Below are positions 25,499-32,165 of a DNA stretch of 64,000 nt, one piece after another (position 1 is the first letter of the stretch; every line of letters begins with the position of its first letter). Both the position numbers and the translations under genes were made by a program. Under the pieces are notes generated by a model, which was not told where the DNA came from, did not search any database, and saw only the letters and a program-made list of their open reading frames with translations. Origin of the DNA: DATKDP01 sp035546335 (GTDB lineage Bacteria; Acidobacteriota; Thermoanaerobaculia; Gp7-AA8); contig DATKDP010000083.1 of the NCBI GenBank assembly GCA_035546335.1, positions 1 through 64,000 of the forward strand, in the 5' to 3' direction.

Positions 25499-26514
25499 GA
25501 CGACTGATCCTCCTTGCATTGCTCTTGTCCGCGGCATGTCAGCAGCAAACCGTCGGCGCGCAGCCGCGGTCCGGGCTGCCGCACGTCACCGAGATCGGGA
25601 ATGACCGCGTGCACACGCTGCTCGCGCCGGACGCGATTCCGTCGATCGACGAGCCGAGATTCGTGCCAGCATCCGAAGCGGCGTTCATGTCCGATGACGA
25701 ACCGGTCGTCGGGGTCGTCCTCGGTGGCGTGGCCAAGGCGTACTCGACCTGGCACCTCGATCACCATGAGATCGTGAACGACACCATCGCCTCCAAACCG
25801 CTCGCGGTCACATGGTGACCGCTCGCGCATACGGGCGTCGTGTACGCCCGACCGGAAGTCGAAGGGAGCGCCACTACGCTGGGCGTCTCCGGAATGTTGT
25901 GGCGCGACTCGCTCGTGATGTACGACCGCGCCACGCGCTCGCTCTGGAGTCAGGTCGACGGCAAGGCGATGGCAGGTCCGATGAAGGGAAAGCGGCTGGA
26001 GGAGATCCCCTCCGAGCAGACGACGTGGGGCGACTGGAAACAGCGTCATCCGGACACTCTGGTACTCGTCAAACCGCGTCTCTCCGGATCGCAATACGAA
26101 GGCTATTTCGTCGATCGAGAGCGCATCGGCGTCCGCGGGTCGCGAAATCCTGACTCGCGTTTGCCAGGAAAAGATCTCGTCCTCGGTCTCGAAGCCGATG
26201 GGCGTTTCGCCGCGGTGCCGCTCGAGGCGCTCCGCCGGAGACCGATGCTGCTGGCCACCGCGCTCGGCCGGCCGATTGTCGTCACGCGCACGGCGGCGTA
26301 CGATCGGCGTGTGGCCGATCGCATGCTGACGCTGGAGCCGGCCGCCGCCGGGCGCATGCGGGATCGCGAGACCGGCTCGATCTGGTCGATGGAGAGCGGC
26401 GAGGCCATCGAAGGCCCGCTTCAGGGTCAGCACATGACGCGCGTTTCGGCGAAGACGGTCTACTGGGCAATCTGGGCAAAATTCCATCCCGAGAGTGAGG
26501 TCGTCGAACCATGA
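25495..26514 (+). CDS. DUF3179 lipoprotein, candidate selenoprotein (in-frame TGA at codon 108)
   Basis: Read through the TGA at 25816-25818, this is a complete 339-residue DUF3179 lipoprotein: lipobox LLLSAAC, GVVLGGVAKAYSTWHLDHHE, KPLAVTW, then TGA, PLAHTGVVYARP, GVSGMLWRDSLVMYDRATRS, and a full second half ending EVVEP. The TGA occupies exactly the position of the family's conserved Cys in (T)(Y/W)CPL. No other stop or frameshift occurs. A 7-bp hairpin starts 13 bases after the TGA. Selenocysteine insertion is therefore plausible. The alternative is a Cys (TGC/TGT) to stop mutation, in a neighbourhood that contains other broken genes. The start overlaps the VTT stop (ATGA). Periplasmic; the family's function is unknown. 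Confidence 0.75.
25832..25850 (+). promoter_or_regulatory. Candidate bacterial SECIS hairpin
   Basis: CGGGCGT, loop CGTGT, ACGCCCG: a perfect 7-bp stem with a 5-nt loop that has G at its second position. It begins 13 nt after the in-frame TGA, and the loop lies 20-24 nt after it. In E. coli fdhF the apical SECIS hairpin starts about 11 nt after UGA, so spacing and loop size fit. GC-rich coding DNA forms such hairpins by chance, so this is supportive only. Confidence 0.45.
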
Positions 26515-26657
26515 AACTTGCACGGCTGCGAGCATCGCTTGGTCTCGAGCTGGCGGACGCCGTTCAAGCGGCGAGTGCGCTCGCCGTCGACGCTGATGCG
26601 CTCGTGACGCACGACCGGGACTTCTCTCGCACCCGCCCCCTCAGAGTGATCTCGTGA
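26511..26657 (+). pseudogene. Duplicated 3' end of a VapC gene (48 codons)
   Basis: ATG 26511 overlaps the DUF3179 stop and opens LARLRASLGLELADAVQAAS, then ALAVDADALVTHDRDFSR, which is the last third of the PIN toxin at 27244-27669 with a few substitutions. It lacks the first catalytic half and is a duplication product, not a toxin. Its presence here marks the left copy of the direct repeat. Confidence 0.75.
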
Positions 26658-26883
26658 AGCCGCCATCGACGGTGACACGTGGGAACCTCCGGCCATGACC
26701 CTGCGAACCATGGGTACGATCTCGCAAGTGGCCGAAGATTCCGATCTTCGGCCTCGTGACTGGCGACTCGGGGAACCAGGGGAACGATCTCGCAGGCGGC
26801 TCAGCCGCATGGCGCAGGCGCGGGTGCTGCCAATCGTTCAGCGCGTCGTCCGTCACCGGGCCGAAGATCAGAATCTTCGGCCA
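26523..26883. repeat. Direct repeat, left copy (VapC 3' end plus REP-like pair)
   Basis: This block is nearly identical to 27538-27963: the VapC 3' end, the spacer with GAAGCCGCCATCGACGGTGA, a type A hairpin (26730-26753, loop TCCG), the text ATGGCGCAGGCGCGGGTGCT, and a reversed type A hairpin (26859-26882, loop CAGA), 129 bp apart. The right copy carries one extra 68-bp hairpin unit. It fills the gene-free gap between DUF3179 and VapBC. Confidence 0.85.
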
Positions 26884-26957
26884 CAACTCCGAGGCGACGC
26901 AGGCAGTAAGTGAACCGGTAGCTGATTGAAGGGAACGTCGTCGTTTGCTCGGGCCCC

Positions 26958-26987
26958 TTGACCGGTTACCGTACGGCGCTGTACAGT
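26958..26987 (+). promoter_or_regulatory. VapBC promoter with overlapping palindrome
   Basis: TTGACC (26958-26963), an 18-base spacer and TACAGT (26982-26987) make a reasonable sigma-70 promoter 14 bases before the vapB start. ACCGTACGG, CG, CTGTACAGT (26968-26987) is a near-palindrome overlapping the spacer and -10. That is where an autoregulating antitoxin/toxin complex would bind. Inferred from position and symmetry. Confidence 0.5.
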
Positions 26988-27001
26988 TATCGGGAAGAAA
27001 G

Positions 27002-27256
27002 ATGAAGAGACTCCCACGCAAGGGGGCAGAAGAGGCCCGCACTCAGCTTCCGGATCTGTTGCGAGCCGCCGAGAACGGGCGCTCGACCATCATCACCAGG
27101 CACGGACAGCCCGTCGCCGTTCTCGTGCCCGTGGACGAGCTGACTGCGAGAGGTCGTCAACGGCCGCTCGCATCCCTCAGGGGATCGGGCCGTGGTCTGT
27201 GGGGCAAAGACAGCTCGCGGACCCTTCGGAATCTGCGTGACGAATGGAACCGCTAG
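27002..27256 (+). CDS. vapB: Phd/YefM-type antitoxin
   Basis: An 84-aa protein: RKGAEEARTQLPDLLRAAEN and TIITRHGQPVAVLVPVDELT are the Phd DNA-binding fold, and the C-terminal part with LWGKDSSRTLRNLRDEWNR is the toxin-binding tail. It overlaps the VapC gene by 13 bases. It likely represses the promoter described at 26958-26987 together with its toxin. ATG 27002 is chosen over longer starts because the promoter ends just upstream. Confidence 0.88.
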   Translation: MKRLPRKGAEEARTQLPDLLRAAENGRSTIITRHGQPVAVLVPVDELTARGRQRPLASLRGSGRGLWGKDSSRTLRNLRDEWNR

Positions 27257-27669
27257 ATCTCGAGGGACTGCCCTCGGGGGCGCTACTCCTGCTGGACTCG
27301 GCGCCGATCATCTATTTTCTGGAAGATCATCCACAGTTCGGCTCGCGCTTTCAGCCGCTCTTCGAGGCGCACCAGGCCGGAGAATGGCGTTTCGCGATCA
27401 CCACCGTCACGATCGCCGAGGTGCTTACCGGCCCTCTGCAGTCGGGTGACGAGGCCCTCGCACGACGATACCGCGCCATTCTGGAGTCGTGGCAGGTGAT
27501 CGCCCTGGACACGGACATCGCAAAGAGCGCTGCACGACTGCGAGCGTCGCTTGGTCTCAAGCTGGCGGACGCCGTTCAAGCGGCGAGTGCGCTCGCCGTC
27601 GACGCTGATGCGCTCGTGACGCACGATCGGGACTTCTCTCGCGTCCGTCCCCTCAGAGTGATCTCGTGA
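27244..27669 (+). CDS. vapC: VapC-type PIN ribonuclease toxin
   Basis: A 141-aa PIN toxin: LLLLDSAPIIYFLEDHPQF (first Asp), ITTVTIAEVLTGPLQ (Glu), LKLADAVQAASALAVDADAL and VTHDRDF (late acidic pair). All catalytic acids are present. The 3' third of this gene is duplicated at 26511-26657. Encoded with the overlapping antitoxin as an insertion between DUF3179 and the flavoprotein gene. Confidence 0.9.
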   Translation: MEPLDLEGLPSGALLLLDSAPIIYFLEDHPQFGSRFQPLFEAHQAGEWRFAITTVTIAEVLTGPLQSGDEALARRYRAILESWQVIALDTDIAKSAARLRASLGLKLADAVQAASALAVDADALVTHDRDFSRVRPLRVIS

Positions 27670-27963
27670 AGCCGCCATCGACGGTGACACGTGGGAACCT
27701 CCGGCCATGACCCAGCGGACCATGGGTACGATCTCGCAGGTGGCCGAAGATTCCGATCTTCGGCCCGGTGACTGGCGACTCAGGGAGCGAGGGGTACGAT
27801 CTCGCGAGTGGCCGAAGATTCCGATCTTCGGCCTGGTGACTGGCGACTCGGGGAGCCAGGGGAACGATCTCGCAGGCGGCTCGGCCGCTTGGCGCAGGCG
27901 CGGGTGCTACCGATGGTTCACTGCGTCGTCCGTCACCAGGCCGAAGATCGGAATCTTCGGCCA
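27538..27963. repeat. Direct repeat, right copy with three REP-like hairpins
   Basis: Matches 26523-26883 but with an added unit. Type A hairpins stand at 27742-27765 and 27810-27833 (both loop TCCG, 68 bp apart) and, reversed, at 27939-27962 (loop CGGA, 129 bp from the second). All three stems are perfect. The left part is the 3' end of the intact vapC gene. With the remnant at 28019-28150 this occupies the 479-base gap before the flavoprotein gene. Confidence 0.85.
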
Positions 27964-28018
27964 CGTTGCGCAATCATGGGCTGGGATCGTTCGTTCTTCC
28001 GACTGTGACGATTGGTTT

Positions 28019-28150
28019 CCACCGCACCGCCGGCCGGGCCGATTGTAGTCACGCGCACGGCGGCGTACGATCGGCGTGTGGCCGAACGCATGCTGACGCT
28101 GGAGCCGGCCGCTGCCGGGCGCAATTCCGAGAGTGAGGTTATCAAACCAT
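28019..28150 (+). pseudogene. Duplicated 3' fragment of the DUF3179 gene
   Basis: Positions 28030-28122 repeat about 26268-26358 of the DUF3179 gene (GTCACGCGCACGGCGGCGTA, then TCGGCGTGTGGCCGA and CATGCTGACGCTGGAGCCGG). After an internal deletion, CCGAGAGTGAGG and ACCATGAAAC repeat the gene's end at 26492-26516. So the flavoprotein gene inherits the leader that once directly followed DUF3179, which suggests the two genes were adjacent before the VapBC/repeat block arrived. Confidence 0.75.
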
Positions 28151-29495
28151 GAAACAGTACGACCTCGTCGTCATCGGCGGCGGGAGCACCGGCCTCTCCG
28201 TCGCCAACCGGGTCTCCGCCGCCGGCCGCCGCGTCGCGCTCGTCGACAAGGGTCCGGTGGGTGGACTCTGCTCGCTGGCGGGGTGCAATCCGAAGAAAGT
28301 TTTCGTGCGAGCCTCGGAAGTGCTCGACGAGGTGCACCGGGCGGGTGATCACGGAATCCGCACCGGCGAGATTACGATCGATTGGGAGCAGGTGTGGCAG
28401 CGCAAGCACGGATTCACCGACACCGTGACCGAGGCGACGGAACGAGGGCTGGCCTCGAAGGGCGTCGAACGAATCGCCGGCGTCGCCCGATTCACGTCAC
28501 CGGACACGCTGATTGCCGGCGGCGAAGAGCTGCAGGCGAACGCGTTAGTGATCGCCACCGGCTCGACACCCAGACGGCTCACGTTTCCGGGTGGGGATCT
28601 CGCGCGGACGACCGACGACGTTCTCGAGCTGCGGCGCCCGCCCGAGCGGATGGTCATCGTCGGCGCTGGCGTCGTGGCGTTCGAATTCGGATTCGTCTTC
28701 GCACGACTCGGAACGAAGGTGACGATCCTGATGCGCTCGTCGCGGGCGCTGAGCGGCTTCGACGACGATTTCGCTGCGCACGCGGTCGACTTCGGCCGCT
28801 CGATCGGAATCGAGCTGCTCTCCGAGACGACGGTCACCGCGATTCGTTCCTCGGGAGATGGTGCCATCGTCGATCTCACCTATGAGGGACGAAGTGAGTC
28901 GCGCGAGGCGGATTTCGTGCTCAACGCGGCGGGCCGGGTGCCGGCCATCGATCAACTCGATCTTCCGACCGCGAACGTCGAGACGTGGCGACGCGGCGTG
29001 GTCGTCGACGACTACCTGCGCAGCCCATCGAACCGCCGCGTGTTTGCCGGCGGCGACGCGCATGGATTCTTTCAGCTCTCACCGGTGGCCTCGTACGAGG
29101 GGCGCGTGATCGCACGCAACATCCTCGAAGGCGACGTGGCGAAGGCGGACTACAGCGCAGTGCCGCAGGCGATCTACACGACGCCGCCGCTCGCCACCGT
29201 CGGATGGACCGAGACAGAGGCGCGCCGGAGCGGCCTCGCGGTGAACGTTCGCACCAGCGACATGAAGTCGTGGCTGGTGTACGCGATTGCCGGAGAGCCG
29301 GTGGCGTGGGCGAAGGTCGTCGCCGATGCGGAGACCGGCCGCATTCTCGGGGCGCAGCTCTTCGGGGCCGGCGCTTCGGAGAACATCCACTTGTTCGCAC
29401 TGGCAATTCGCTGCGGCCTGACGGCGGATGATCTGCGCGAGGCGGTGTACGCCTATCCGACGTTTGCGAGCACGATCCAGTCCGCGGTCCCATGA
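28149..29495 (+). CDS. Mercuric reductase-like FAD/NAD(P) disulfide oxidoreductase
   Basis: A 448-aa class I flavoprotein disulfide reductase: FAD-binding VVIGGGSTGLSVANRV, redox-active Cys41 and Cys46 (GLCSLAGCNPKK), the NAD(P) site VIVGAGVVAFEFGFVFARLG, VFAGGDAHG, and a dimerisation domain. The C-terminal His of the HPT motif used by glutathione and lipoamide reductases reads YAYPTFAST, that is Tyr in place of His. There is no HMA domain and no C-terminal Cys pair, so true mercury reduction is doubtful. Probably formerly one operon with the VTT and DUF3179 genes. Confidence 0.88.
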   Translation: MKQYDLVVIGGGSTGLSVANRVSAAGRRVALVDKGPVGGLCSLAGCNPKKVFVRASEVLDEVHRAGDHGIRTGEITIDWEQVWQRKHGFTDTVTEATERGLASKGVERIAGVARFTSPDTLIAGGEELQANALVIATGSTPRRLTFPGGDLARTTDDVLELRRPPERMVIVGAGVVAFEFGFVFARLGTKVTILMRSSRALSGFDDDFAAHAVDFGRSIGIELLSETTVTAIRSSGDGAIVDLTYEGRSESREADFVLNAAGRVPAIDQLDLPTANVETWRRGVVVDDYLRSPSNRRVFAGGDAHGFFQLSPVASYEGRVIARNILEGDVAKADYSAVPQAIYTTPPLATVGWTETEARRSGLAVNVRTSDMKSWLVYAIAGEPVAWAKVVADAETGRILGAQLFGAGASENIHLFALAIRCGLTADDLREAVYAYPTFASTIQSAVP

Positions 29496-29504
29496 GCGCC
29501 GCTG

Positions 29505-29560
29505 CGAGCGGGCGTCCCGGCCTTGCTCACATCTTCCCGACGCGCGAGGGGCGGCGAGGA
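29505..29560. repeat. Dispersed repeat, copy 2 (partner at 8018-8060)
   Basis: GCTCACATCT and GCGAGGGGCGG, together with a leading GCGGGCGTCCCGG, match the intergenic stretch at 8010-8060 (GCTTGCTCACATCTGCGCGA, then GCGAGGGGCGG). It sits between the flavoprotein gene and the next secreted protein. No coding role seen. Confidence 0.4.
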
Positions 29561-29717
29561 CGCCGCCGCGATCGGGCGGGGACGCCCGACCCCTCGCACC
29601 TCAGAGACCCATCGCGCCAGATGCACCCGATGCAATCAGGCGCGCCGCTCGTTCGTATCGGCAGGCGGTGGGACTGTGCGAGACTCGTGATTGTCGGCGA
29701 AAGACGACAGTCGAGAG

Positions 29718-30428
29718 ATGGACACTCTGCGGACGCTCATGAAGTGCATTCAAGTGGCCGTGCTGGCGATCGCGCAGGCGTCGGTCGTTCTCGCCGCCGT
29801 CACCTCCGCTGGTGATCCGCTATGGAACAGGGCCGTCGCGATCGCCGCTCGAAGCCAGCTGCTGCCCCGCGCCGCAATCGTCACGACAACCCTCGCCACT
29901 CGCGGCCTGCCCGACAGAAACATCGAGACGAGAGTGACGTTCCGCTCGGACCGCGATGGGCAGCTCGAGTCGACCATCGTTTTCCGAAGAGAGGGGAAGA
30001 GGATCCTCGACGCGGAAGACAGACGCCGCAGAAACGACATCGACACGCGGCGACGCCGCGCCGCGCCGTTTCGAATCGACGAGCTGCCGATGAGCCCGCT
30101 GATGCAGCCGTTCGTCACCTACCGAAGGGTCGGCAGTTCCGACGAGAACATCCGGTTCGAGTTCACGATCCGCCGCGGCGATCATGCAATGGTTGGCGCG
30201 GTGACCCTGGCCGGAGACGGCCAGCCGCTGTCGATCGAATTCGAGCCCCGGCCGCTGCCGGCCGGCGTTCGTTCGATGCACACCCTCGTTCGTCTCTCCC
30301 CCACCCCCGACGGAGGCTGCCGGCTCGAATCGATGACGGTGAGGGGAACGGCAGGCCCAGGCTGGCTGAACCACTCCTTTCGATCTCACTACGGCTTCAC
30401 ATCCGAGGACGAGGCGAAGGAGCAGTGA
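29718..30428 (+). CDS. Secreted protein of unknown function
   Basis: A 236-aa protein with an N-terminal signal (MKCIQVAVLAIAQASVVLAA region, residues 8-27). The mature part is beta-rich (IETRVTFRSDRDGQLESTIV, FRFEFTIRRGDHAMVGAVTL-like strands) and resembles a lipoprotein-carrier style half-barrel, but no family is certain. A long Arg-rich linker (residues about 95-115) is unusual. It stands between the flavoprotein gene and the metal-efflux operon with no overlap to either. ATG 29718 is chosen; ATG 29739 would shorten the signal to a more typical length. Confidence 0.6.
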   Translation: MDTLRTLMKCIQVAVLAIAQASVVLAAVTSAGDPLWNRAVAIAARSQLLPRAAIVTTTLATRGLPDRNIETRVTFRSDRDGQLESTIVFRREGKRILDAEDRRRRNDIDTRRRRAAPFRIDELPMSPLMQPFVTYRRVGSSDENIRFEFTIRRGDHAMVGAVTLAGDGQPLSIEFEPRPLPAGVRSMHTLVRLSPTPDGGCRLESMTVRGTAGPGWLNHSFRSHYGFTSEDEAKEQ

Positions 30429-30478
30429 GCTGGTCGAGGCTGGAATGCTTCGTGCTCTCCGTCTCGTTAGTTGATCTG

Positions 30479-30811
30479 ATGCGCAAAGCTCTCGCTCTGC
30501 TGTTCGCCGTTCTGATCATCGGCGCCGCTCCGGCGATGGCCGTTATCGGCTTCTGTGCGAAGCAGCCATGTTGTCTTCCGTCGGGCGACCTGAGCTTCGA
30601 CCTCGAGAGCTGCTGCGGCGAGCTCGCCTGCGATGAACGCGATGTGAGTGCCTCGGAAACGGTGAAGAAACAGAGCCCGGCGCCGGCCGTTTTCGCGGCC
30701 GCAGGAAACCCACTCGCCGTGACTCCACCCCGCGTGACTGACGGTCATGAAGTCAGGACCGTCCGGTCGCTTTCGGAGCGCCTCGCCTCACTTTCCATCC
30801 TCCTGATCTGA
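30479..30811 (+). CDS. Small Cys-rich secreted protein at the head of the efflux operon
   Basis: A 110-aa protein with signal MRKALALLFAVLIIGAAPAM and a short Cys-rich segment: CAKQPCC, then ESCCGELAC, eight Cys in about 35 residues, including two CC pairs. The rest is low complexity. It lies 88 bases before the TolC-type gene in the same direction. Small secreted Cys-rich proteins occur at the start of some heavy-metal resistance operons. Periplasmic copper or silver binding is an inference from context. I do not recognise a family. Confidence 0.6.
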   Translation: MRKALALLFAVLIIGAAPAMAVIGFCAKQPCCLPSGDLSFDLESCCGELACDERDVSASETVKKQSPAPAVFAAAGNPLAVTPPRVTDGHEVRTVRSLSERLASLSILLI

Positions 30812-30899
30812 TTCCTCACAGTCGACGTGTCTCTGCGCGAGCCCACTGATCGGGCTCGTGTATCCGTTTTCTCGTGAATCGACTCTCAAGAGGAATTCG

Positions 30900-32165
30900 A
30901 TGAAGAAACAGTTGACCGCCGTGCTCGTCATCGGCCTCACGGCATTCTCCGCTGAGGCGCAGTCGCCGTTGTCGCCAGCACTCGACCGCGCAGGATTGAT
31001 CCGCGACGTCCTCGACCGTAATCCGTCGATCGAAGCGGCACGCCAGGCGTGGCGCGCTGCCGCCGAGCGGGAGCTTCAGGCCGGCGCGCTCGACGATCCA
31101 CGGATCACGACTTCGATCGCCCCGCTCAGCATCGGCGGCGAGGACCGGTTCGGGGCCGCCGTTGAAGGAAGCCAGATGCTGCCGTTTCCGGGAAAACGCC
31201 GCCTGCGCGGAGCGCTCGCACGCGCCGAAGGCGAAGCGATGGCGAGCGACTACGAGGGAACACGCCTCGAGCTGGCCACGATGGCCTCGCTGCTGTACGA
31301 CGACTACTACCGCGTAGCCCGTGCGCTGGAGATCAACGCGGAGCATCAGAAACTTCTCTCCCTTCTCAAAGAAAGCGCGGAAGCCCAATACGTGGTCGGT
31401 CGTGCATCGCTGCAAGACCCGCTGCAGGCGGAGGTCGAGCTCGCCCACCTGATGCACGAGCAGATCGTGCTCCTCACGCAGCGAGACGTCGTTCGGGCGC
31501 AGATCAACGAGCTGCTCCACGCGTCACCCGAGTCGCCGCTGCCGCCGCCGATCACCAGCCTTCCGATTCCGGCACTCCCGCCGTCCAGTGCTGAGTTACA
31601 ACAGGCGGCGCTGAAGCAGCGCCCGATCCTCGACGCCGCAGAGGCGCGGATTCGTGCGGCGCGGTCGGCGGTGGAGTTGTCGGAGCTCGATTCCTATCCC
31701 GATTTCCACGTGATGGGCTCGTACAACTCGATGTGGATGTCGACCGAACATCAGTGGATGGTCGGCGTCGGCATCAATCTCCCGATCCAGCGCGAGAAGC
31801 GGAAAGCTGCCGTTCGCGAGGCGGAGGCGAGGCTGGCCGCCGCGCGCAGCGAGCGTGAGCGCATCGAGGATCAGGTGCGCAGCGCGGTCGAGCAGATGCA
31901 CCGGCAGGCCGTCGAGGGGCATCACATCATCGAGCTCCATACCAATCGCCTCCTTCCCGCCGCGCGCGATCAGGTCGAAGCGGCTCGCGCGGGATTCGAG
32001 TCCGGCCGGAACAGCTTCCTCGCAGTGGTCGAAGCGGAGAAGAACCTTCGCACTGTGGAGCTGCGCTATGCCGGGGCCGTTGCGACCTACCACCAGCGTC
32101 TGGCGCAACTCGACCGCGCTGTCGGGCGCCTTCCGTTTTCAACGATGCAAGGAGGTACGCAGTGA
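30900..32165 (+). CDS. TolC-family outer membrane efflux protein (CusC-like)
   Basis: A 421-aa outer-membrane channel subunit with signal peptide (MKKQLTAVLVIGLTAFSAEA) and two OEP repeats rich in long coiled helices (PSIEAARQAWRAAAERELQA near the start; EQMHRQAVEGHHIIELHTNR and GFESGRNSFLAVVEAEKN near the end). It forms the exit duct of the tripartite pump encoded by the next two genes. The start has AAGAGGA upstream, and the stop overlaps the adaptor start by 4 bases. Confidence 0.92.
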   Translation: MKKQLTAVLVIGLTAFSAEAQSPLSPALDRAGLIRDVLDRNPSIEAARQAWRAAAERELQAGALDDPRITTSIAPLSIGGEDRFGAAVEGSQMLPFPGKRRLRGALARAEGEAMASDYEGTRLELATMASLLYDDYYRVARALEINAEHQKLLSLLKESAEAQYVVGRASLQDPLQAEVELAHLMHEQIVLLTQRDVVRAQINELLHASPESPLPPPITSLPIPALPPSSAELQQAALKQRPILDAAEARIRAARSAVELSELDSYPDFHVMGSYNSMWMSTEHQWMVGVGINLPIQREKRKAAVREAEARLAAARSERERIEDQVRSAVEQMHRQAVEGHHIIELHTNRLLPAARDQVEAARAGFESGRNSFLAVVEAEKNLRTVELRYAGAVATYHQRLAQLDRAVGRLPFSTMQGGTQ

